DNA from: Leptasterias polaris
Lineage: Eukaryota > Echinodermata > Asteroidea > Forcipulatida > Asteriidae
Length of the DNA: 64,000 nucleotides
NCBI GenBank assembly: GCA_037783415.1
Contig: JAZGTN010000163.1
Coordinates: 1,302,001-1,366,000, forward strand
Direction of reading: 5' to 3'
In this document: positions 55,306-64,000 of the stretch, one piece after another
How the letters are laid out: each line of letters starts with the position of its first letter
How positions within the stretch are numbered: the first letter of the stretch is position 1
Notes under the pieces: generated by a model
Seen by the model: the letters and a program-made list of their open reading frames with translations, nothing else
The model's database searches: none
Told to the model about the DNA's origin: nothing
Made by a program: the position numbers and the translations under genes

Positions 55306-55668
55306 TTAAAGGTATTATACAGGATTGGCAGAGCTGACAAAATAATCACAGACAGTGTTCATGTTTTGTGTAATCAACCACATACATGAAATAACAAACC
55401 TGTGAAAATTTGAGCTCAATTGGTCATCGAGGTCACGAGAAAATAGTGAAAAGAGACCTTATGTGTTTTCTGTTTTTCAAACATCGAGTTTATTATCGCG
55501 CGCGATAAAAACTATTGTTTTACTCATTTCTCAGAAACGATAGCATTTTAGGCAGAAATATTTTAAGGAACCCTTTCTACCATTACTTACTTTAAATCAT
55601 GGAAGGTATGTGTGAATCTGTGAACATTTGTGTTTTTCGATCTTACCAATAGTGTACAGGGCCTTTAA
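55306..55668. mobile_element. M2 TTAA MITE, unit B
   Basis: The counterpart of 34517-34879 with both TTAA edges kept. Confidence 0.82.
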
Positions 55669-56729
55669 AACCCATAGGCCATAATGTAAAAAAATTCACT
55701 CAAAATATTTTCAAAAGGGGAACGAAGGATATTGGTACGCAACTTTGTGGATAAAAATGTGTATTTAAATAATTAATTTAATGCACAAATGAAAAGAAAC
55801 TTCAAAGTTGCCGCTTGCGACCCCTCCCCTCCCCACCCTGCAACACCACCATATTGGAAACGACACCGCCTGTCAACACTTCAAAATCATGGGAATCAAT
55901 GATAGTAATCTAAAATTAGGTCCAACAGTTACATTAATTGTGAGGTATGTAGAAAGCCGATACCAAATCTTGATCCACAACGGCGGGATTATTTCCAGTC
56001 AATTTCAACAAAGTTACACTTGTACGAACTTTTTGCGCATCACCACTTTTAATTTGATTCGAACGTATTTAACTGAAAGTCATAGACGTTCACGGGAAGC
56101 TAGAGACAGAAAAAAAACCACTTCCTCGAAAAGGTTTAATTATAAAACCATAGAAGAGCTACTTTTAGAAGTCCATGGTTTAACACTATCACAGATTCAA
56201 TCAACTCGACGCCAATGTTTTGCCGACCGGTAACAATTGCAGGAAATAATATGTACTTTCTCTAGGTCAGCTTTATGCAGCTCTTTGTAATGTTTGCTTA
56301 GATCGTTGAAACCGTGATCTCAGCAAAACACTTTGTGCGGCACATCCTTCCTCCATGCTTGATTTTTTCTCGTTACACACCACTGACACCATACCTTGAT
56401 ACATCTTACATCATCCGTATAAATAGTTCCTTGCTGAGCTCCGAGTTAAGTCTTACTTAAAAGCTCTCATTGGAATACAAAGAGGAGGCACTATATGTGG
56501 GTGGGATGATGGAGAAAGTGTGAGAGTACCACAAATGCAGGAAGGTTCCACTAAATACTGGATGCCCAGTAAGCCAACAATTGTGTTTGTTTTTTGTGTG
56601 GAAACCCGAGAACATAAGCAAAGGCTGTCAGTTAGACATCTACAAACCTGCTAGAACAGATGGCTTATTGTATAGAGAGTAGATCTGGGTAGTTCTGTAA
56701 TATGTTTGTAGAATTTTGAAGAAAAAGAA

Positions 56730-56820
56730 TATTTTTGGAGGGGCTGAAAAATACATTCGCTCAAAGGCCTACACTTCGTAGGCCTTTGAGCGAATGTATT
56801 TTTCAGCCCCTCCAAAAATA
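56730..56820. other. Perfect 42-bp hairpin present only in unit B
   Basis: 56730-56771 is followed, after the 7-base loop cacttcg, by its exact complement at 56779-56820. Unit A has the left arm and loop but continues directly into taaaaactcttgaacc. Confidence 0.95.
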
Positions 56821-59334
56821 AATTTTCATTTTTTTAAAAACTCTTGAACCTGACCCCACTCACCCAGGGCAATGTACTTTTGAGAAAGGAGTGATAAATC
56901 AAATGTGTCTATGATCACTCAGTGTTATCAGCACTTACTTTAGGGCATAAACCAGTATAAAATGCATATTTATTGGATTTTATTTTGGTGCTATATACTT
57001 TTGTCAATATCCACAAACCGTCACATAAATTATAGATATTAAATGGGTCAGTACATTTTTGAACAAGTAATTTTCAGTTTATCAATAAATGTTGATGATA
57101 TTCGACCCGAAGGGTTGAACAAAATCTCCATTCTTTCAAATCCCCATTTTTTCACAACTTTTTATTCCTGATTTATAATACCAGTAATATACTATGAGCA
57201 AAACTAACGTCTACCAGTAATAAACTGCTATGATCTTAAAAGGGTTACTTCAATACTGCGTGAAAGACAACAACCCGTGACAGAAGAAAATGCCAATCAA
57301 TACAAACAACAACATGTTTTGTTTCATAACATACAGTTCTAAGAACCTCCCGGGTCAGACTTCTGACCCGGATCCAGGGTGTCAGGGGTCATGATCCATT
57401 TCCGGGTAAGGCTGACCCGGAAGCTGGTTTAGGAAATGGGATTTTAGCCCGGATTCTGTGTAAGTTTGACCAATTTCTGGTCAATTTGACACATATTGTA
57501 AAATATTATACCATTTGATACCATTCCGGTGCTACATACTTTTGTCAACATCCAGAAACCGTCACGTATAGATAAATGAGTCGGTACAATTTTGAACGAG
57601 TATTTTTCAGTTCATCCATAAATGTTGATATTCAACCTAGTGAGCGCTGGTAACACTAAGTCACGGCACATTTGATTTAGTCTTACATAGGATAGTTTGT
57701 TGTATATAAACACCATTATTTGTTTTTAAATATATTTTAATTTTGTTATCCATCTTGAAGATCTTGCAGGTTCCTTTTGAATTGATTTTATCTCTTCTTA
57801 CTCCTTTAACTTTTAATTTTTTCTTTTAACAAACAAAAATTACTTCTTTCAAATCCCCACTTCTTTCAAACATTGTTTTGTTCACACGAAAATGATTTTG
57901 TTCCCCAGAAATACATTTTCGTTCCTCGAAATACGCTTTCGTTTTTTCGAAATACGCTTTTGTTTCTTGTTGATTTTGTTTTGTTCCCCCCCCAAAAAGA
58001 GATGTGTGTGTTTATGTGTCAAATGCTGTGGGATCAATGGATATCATTATTATAAATATTCAGTTTTTGACTCGGCTGAAAAAGCCGCGCGTAGAGATGC
58101 ATTTTTAGCTTGAATTCTTTATTAATAAATGAAACATGTTAGTGTAAAATAGTTATTAACCGCTATCTACGATGTCTATTGGGCCATAAAAATGTAATAT
58201 ATAAAAAACTGAGAGCATCCTAGATATGTGCTGACATGTTTGAGTTAGTATAGAATAATGTGCACCAAATTATATTGCACCAGCCTTTCGATGGGTAAAC
58301 ATTTTATTAAGAAATGACATAATTCATACAGAATTGTATTATTTTAGACCTATGATTAAACTAATACAAACAAATCAGTATGGCAAATAAAGAGTACATA
58401 TAAAAAAAATTAATTAACACAAATAAACGTTACTTAAAATATATGAAACAAATACAAATAAAAAACTATTTCTGCTTATACTATCAACTAATACTATAGG
58501 CCTATACTGCTGTGATCTTAAAAATATATTTTTACTACAATACTGACAAGAACGTGAAAGACAAACCGTGAAAAAATTATTAACAAAATGTTTTGCCTCA
58601 TAACATACAGTTCTAAAAAAAACTCAGACTGGGTGTCAGGGGTCATGACCCATTTCCGGGTCAGGCTGACCCGGAAGCTGGTTTAGGAAATGGAATTTTA
58701 GCCCGGATTCTAGTGTAAGTTTGACCAATTTCTGGGTCAATTTGACACATATTCCGGGTCACACTGGGTCAGGCCCAATGGGACCCAGGACAATTTAGTA
58801 GAGTGTAGGTTACCAGTGGAAATGGCATAAGGTCAGGACTGGAAACCCCACATGGAGTATATTACTTCTGTTGCATCCATGAAGTGACTGCTTCACTGGT
58901 TCTCTTCAATATCACAGCAACAAATTGAGGATGGCATAAGAAAGAGCGCAACAATGTTATAACAAAATTTACTGAAGCCTTGAAAAAATATCTCCTATAA
59001 TAACAAATATATTTCTTGAACTTTACATGATAAATATTATACAATGTAACAATTCTAGATATCACCAATCACAGGCGCTTCAAATGTGATTTAAAAGGGT
59101 GTGTACAACATTTGTAAGATTGAAAATATAAATGTTCACAGATTTGCACATAACTTGCATGGTATAAAGATGGTCATGGTGAAATAGTTTTGCTTGAAAT
59201 GCCATGTTTTGGGGGAAATTAGTAAAACATTAAGTGTGAATGCAGGTCTTTGGCAATTACTAATGTTGTACACACCCTTTTAGGAACCACCTTTAGTAAA
59301 CGTTCTACCACATTCTAGTCATCCTCAATACATT

Positions 59335-59720
59335 CAACCAATAAGGAAATTGAGTTCATACGAGATAAAACAGATTTTAATGGTGTAAAAAACAATCATT
59401 TTGAATACCCTTCTCCGATACTTTTCAGAAAAAGTCGCAGAAAGCCCTGTTACGTCATCACTCATGTTACGTCATACGAGTTTCATTTCGTATAGCCGCT
59501 TTGTTGCAGCACGAAGGTACAACAAAGCAAACTCACACACAGGACGTCAAAGTATTGGCAACAGCAAAAGTGTTTCTAGTTTTTCATTTTTTTCTATTAT
59601 TACAAAATATTCAGAAGAGTACAAAAATCTAAATTACATTTAAATGATAAACAAACACATTATAAACAAGTTTAAATAGCATTCACGTTAATAAACAAGT
59701 TTCGCTCAAGTAGGCTTCCT
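59335..59720. repeat. Segment paralogous to gene 1 intron, unit B
   Basis: The counterpart of 38570-38960 and of 4600-5745 without the MITE. Confidence 0.75.
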
Positions 59721-60399
59721 GTTTAAGGTCATAAGGTCATTACTCCGATCGACTTCATAGAGCTAGTTAAGCAGATAAATGACTAATGTCAAGTAATGAA
59801 GCAGTCGTAGAACATAAATTAATCACAAAACGTAACAACTTAAAACGCAGCATTAATAACGAGGTACTCTGAAAAACGGTTCACTTTCTATTAAAGGCAA
59901 ATGTCTTAAAGGAAGAAAGGATGGTTTCATTATAACTAATGCCAACTTTTGTGAAATATCGGCTAATCTCACAATTATGACTTGCTACAAGTCAAAAATA
60001 TGACCTTTACTAAGTCATAATTGTGAGATAGAATTATTGTAGCCCTACTGACTTATAACATTGTGAAATGTACGTAGGTCATAATTATAACTTTCTCTTT
60101 CTTTTTCTCCTAATATCCCTTTAACAATTCCGTAGTAACGTAAAAAACTAGGAATGTTTTCATAATTCCGTAGTAATGTAAAATACTAGGAATGTTTTCA
60201 TAAGTGATAATTGTTCAAAGAAATTCAAACTCAATGTAGGCCAGATGGGTGAATAGCATTCAACACTAATTCAAAATACAAGCTAAGTACCTGGATATCA
60301 GACAAACGTGTACAATTTCACTAACATTATGCGGGCCTACATGTCCAAGTTTTATGTTGCGTGTACCGATTACGGTATACTACAAGTGTAGGGCACAAC

Positions 60400-60763
60400 T
60401 TAAAGGCCTGAACACGTTTGGTAATTGTCAAAGACCAGTATTCTCACTTGGTGTATCCCAACATATGCATAAAATAACAAACCTGTGAAAATTTGGGCTC
60501 AATTGGTCATTGAAGTTGCAAAAAAACGATGAAAGAAAAAACACCCTTGTACAAATTAGTGTGCTTTCAGATAGCAATAAAAGGCTTCTGGCCAGAAGTC
60601 TTATTATTTTAGTGAGAAATTGCCTCTTTCTCAAAAACTACCTTACTTCAGAGGGAGTGGTTTCTCACAATGTTTTATACTAACAACAGCTCTCCGTTTA
60701 CCAAGTAAGCTTTTATGCTGATATATATTTTGAGTAATTACCAAACGTGTACAGTGCCTTTAC
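60400..60763. mobile_element. M1 TTAA MITE, unit B
   Basis: The counterpart of 39639-40003. Confidence 0.85.
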
Positions 60764-62116
60764 TAGAGATTTTGCAGAGAATATTGCTTTACAAATTCCT
60801 GGTGAGCAAACATGAGCAGGATAACAAAGGGTACACGTGAAATTGTCTTTTGTTGTGGTTCGCTACATTTTGTGCTTAAAGGGAATGTATACGTTGGTAA
60901 TCACTCTTAAAATTAATGGGAAATAAACATTGCATAACAACTTCAAACTTCAACCAGTATGCTATGATCATCTTAAGACAGGAAATAAAATTATAATTTT
61001 AAAAGTTGGTACCTTTCTGTGTGTGTGATATATGTTTCAAAATCACCTTGCTTTAAAATGTATTTGGACACTTTTACACAACATCTCATAAGCACTATGT
61101 AAATCTTTTTTATTTCACTATCTAGGTAGTTGCTTTAGTTAATAACTTACTAAAACTAAAGAACAATCCCAAAAACCAAGGTAAAAGAAAAAAAAGAAAG
61201 AAAAAAAAGACCTGATTTTCGTTGCAACAAATAGAAGAATTTAAGAATAAAAAACCCCCAGATATGACCAAGATAAAACTTTCCAAAAGGAGATCTGAAA
61301 AATACTAGCGCCCTCATTTATAGTAGTATAATAGGGCATCATAACTACATTGATGATATAAATGTGGGTTTTTGTTTTTGTCAGATTGAAAGACAAATTC
61401 TATTTCTTTTTAGGCATGCTCTGGTTTGAGGGTTAGAGGATTGCATAGAGTAGAGGAGTGGGGGAACAGAGATTTTAGATAAGGCAATTTGATTGAGTGA
61501 TGTGGGTAGGAAAGGTATGCGAGGCACACAGGTGGGAATGATACATAGTTAGGGACTGCTCCATGGGGACAGCAGCCAGCTATGGAAAATTTGGGGGGAG
61601 GGGGCAGGCAAAGTCATCATATATAAGTATTAATTGCCCCAAAAGTCCTCCACTACTTTGTACAAATTATTACAAAATGTATCAGGAAACATCACAATAT
61701 ATAACTTTATAAAAATTTACAAAACTTGTATCATATTTTTGATGAATATTTGTAAGTAGCTCAGTAGAAAATGGGGGAGGAGTGCACAAAAACTACCCCT
61801 CCACACCCCAGGAACGGAATGGATAGGGGGGGGGGGGGGGGGGGGGGGGTGGCGATGAGCAAATCTGAAGCAAGGGGTAGGAATGAGTTAAGATGGGGAG
61901 AGCTTTCTAGGTGATTGATAATGGGATATTTGTGGACTAGTGTGAGGTAGGGACCAGAGGAGAAATGTAGAATTCTCCAAAATGAAACTTCACCCTGCCA
62001 TGTTGTTGACAAGGAAGCTTGAGAGGGTAGCAAGTCAATCACCTACCAGAAATGGTTCCTGGCCTTATATACGTGACCACTGGATCCTTGTCACCTTTAA
62101 GGCCACTGTTTTGTAT

Positions 62117-62600
62117 TTAACTGGTGCTATTGGTGCTTTGATTGGTCAAGGGTATGGTACCTTGGGTATTAGTATCTGTATTGCCTCTGCTTCTTGAGGC
62201 TGCTGTCTTACTGTACTTGGCTTTGTGATCATCTCCGCATTTAAAGAAACCCATCCAAGCTTTGCGAATCTCCTGCTGTCTCAGACAGAACAAGATGAAG
62301 ATCATTAACCCCTGAAGGGAATTGAAGATGCAGAAGAAGACCTGGAAGACAAAGTTGGCTGTCTCGATGAGGGACAAGAGTCCAAAGACCCAGGTCAGAC
62401 CAAGAAGGACCGAGATGGCCATGGCGTTCTGGAGGCGTCGCAGTGTCTCCGCACGCTTGTCCGAGGTGGAGTCGAGGCCCTTACGGGCACAGGTCAACGT
62501 GCGCATGACCAACGCAAAGATGACAAAGTTGAAAAGCAGTACAATTCCAATGATGAGGATCTGGCCAAAGTATAACGCATAACCTGGTTTCAGGAAGCAA
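62117..62600 (-). CDS. Terminal adhesion-GPCR exon (TM5-TM7 and tail), unit B
   Basis: The counterpart of 41329-41815, with the same acceptor and stop. The protein differs by loss of two residues in the TM5-TM6 loop (a 6-bp deletion: SDKRAE instead of SDRDKRAE), one added residue in the tail, and a few substitutions (A to M before the TM6 core; tail YSKTAASRSR). All membrane segments are unchanged. Its upstream exons would lie beyond 64 kb. Confidence 0.93.
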
Positions 62601-62942
62601 CTGCAAATAAAAGAAGATAAATTTGTATGATCAAAATCAGTTTGTATTTACTTTGCCGACTACACCAATGACAACCCTAACCCTTGGTTGGCAAGAGGCC
62701 CTACTGAATCATCTAGTCTATGGTAAACTCAAAATCCAAACATTTGGACTCAAAATGTCTGGCCCCAAGGAAAGAGTGGGTGGCTTGGAAGTATAAGACC
62801 ACACCCAACAAAATAAGACAAACAAATGTGAAGAATTTGGAAGACTTACAAATAATCAATAAGTGCTCTCATAGTCCCTCTAATGGTTTCTACCTTTGTA
62901 CTAAAATAATAAAAATCTCCTTTAATTCTAGCAGTTCTAGCA

Positions 62943-63230
62943 GTTGTAGTGCATCGGACTCGAGTTCTTGTTGTCAGAGTGTGGGTTCGGTTCCTGAGCA
63001 AGACAGTACACTATAATTGCTTTGTCCTACGGATGGGACGTTGTTGCACCAGTGTTGTGTAATATCGAGTAGAAGGGGTTCACCCCAATGTTTCTGGCAC
63101 GGTTGGCTGCAGATTGCACCTCATCAGATTGCCAGCCCTTAAAAAGGGTGCTATCATAACAGTTCAGTCGGAGCTCTGCATACCCATCATTAAAAAAATG
63201 AGTGCCTTGAGACGCCTGTAGATAAAGCCC
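62943..63230 (+). mobile_element. SINE S1, unit B (unsplit)
   Basis: The uninterrupted form of the SINE at 42166-44480. It contains the single actata that marks the LINE empty site at 63010-63015. Confidence 0.8.
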
Positions 63231-63529
63231 TTTAAAAGAACTTAGTAATTATTATTATTGTTATTACAATTAAAACCTAAAAGCGTCAAGCAATTACACA
63301 AAATGCGGGAAGGTTCCACTTGTTGCTGGCTCCCCAACAAGTTTAAATGGCAGGGGAGGGGTAGGGGTGTGATAAAAACCTCAGAACCCAGCACAGGCTG
63401 TCAGCAAGACACCTAAAAGCCTTCTACAAAGAACATACTATGACGCCCCCTGGGCAATACATTTTGGAGAAAACGGTGACACAAATAACATGTGCTAGCT
63501 ATTTCAATATGTGTAAGTCGCATCCCCTT

Positions 63530-63752
63530 AAGGTGATCCCTGGCTGCGGCTTCCCAGGTTGCATTGTATACTTGGGTGTGATCACTGGCTACACGGCAGT
63601 TAACGGTTGTATGGTTTCTGACGGGTATACCCCCCCCCCCCCCAACAAAGATATTGGCAAGATAGAGAGACCGCCAACATAGGGCTATAGATAGCGCATC
63701 AATCCGGAGGTCGTTGGTTCAAATCCCGCTCTAGTCAATTTTTCTATCATTG
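63530..63752 (+). mobile_element. SINE S2, unit B
   Basis: The counterpart of 44770-45000, with a slightly shorter C-run and the same B box (ggttcaaatccc). Confidence 0.7.
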
Positions 63753-64000
63753 AATTACGTGTAATAGATTTTAGGCCAATTCTTTGAGCCTAAAATAATT
63801 TATTACTACTAGACAAGCTGGGGGTTGCCGTGGGGCATATATTTTGGCTTCGCGGTCGGAAGTTGGTGCCATTAACTGACCATGTGGTACAATTAACATT
63901 CCATTGGTCTGTTATTTGTTTTACGGCTGGCGCGAGTTAAATTTGAATAATGTCTGGTACAATGACTTGTTTAGTCACAAGTTACCGCTTAAATTTGAAT

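Larger units (their letters stand above)
50418..63932. repeat. Segmental duplication, unit B
   Basis: About 13.5 kb collinear with unit A. It starts within the LINE 3' region at ccaattta, shared with 30182-30189, and ends within Ngaro repeat A1, after which 63933-64000 is unrelated. The coding exons inside are all intact. Confidence 0.95.

Overview
The window is animal genomic DNA, most likely from a marine deuterostome such as an echinoderm. It has AT-rich introns, GT-AG exons, adhesion-GPCR and PLAT exons, tRNA-derived SINEs, TTAA-flanked MITEs, Gmr1-like Ty3/Gypsy, CR1/L2-like LINE, Penelope and Ngaro sequences. The species is inferred from gene families and repeat style only. There are no operons, and almost all real coding sequence is in short exons on the minus strand.

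Region 1 (27.2 kb down to 1.4 kb, minus strand) holds eight exons of one adhesion-GPCR gene, and all eight are phase compatible. In transcription order they encode a SEA domain (27.0 and 14.8 kb), a HormR domain (9.3 and 8.2 kb), a GAIN domain (7.5, 5.8 and 3.3 kb) and the GPS cleavage motif (1.4 kb). The seven-transmembrane exons should lie left of base 1 and the N-terminus right of 27.2 kb. The 12-kb intron between the two SEA exons is full of transposons: a Gmr1-like fragment, a CR1/L2-like LINE with two nested DNA elements, an LTR element carrying gag, protease and the start of integrase, and an inverted second gag piece. It also holds a possible small plus-strand gene.

Region 2 (30.2-45.2 kb, unit A) and region 4 (50.4-63.9 kb, unit B) are two copies of one segmental duplication in direct orientation. 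Each carries, on the minus strand, an intact terminal adhesion-GPCR exon (TM5-TM7 and tail) and two exons of a PLAT domain resembling polycystin-1-like proteins. Each also holds Penelope debris, a hAT-type foldback element with an 8-bp target duplication, and TTAA MITEs. They differ by a LINE present only in A, a large internal expansion of the foldback element in B, and a perfect hairpin present only in B.

Region 3 (45.0-50.4 kb) is a Ngaro-type tyrosine-recombinase retrotransposon with split direct repeats (A1, ORFs, B1, A2, B2). It has gag, RT-RNase H, a broken recombinase and an SGNH-hydrolase ORF. Its RT has lost the YxDD block, and its B1 repeat holds an 11-copy array of about 54 bp. 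Both edges of unit B fall inside Ngaro repeat sequence, so the element probably took part in the duplication or marks it.

Most of the remaining DNA is intronic or intergenic and repeat-rich. Coordinates of SINEs and decayed elements are approximate. Exon edges and target-site duplications were read base by base.
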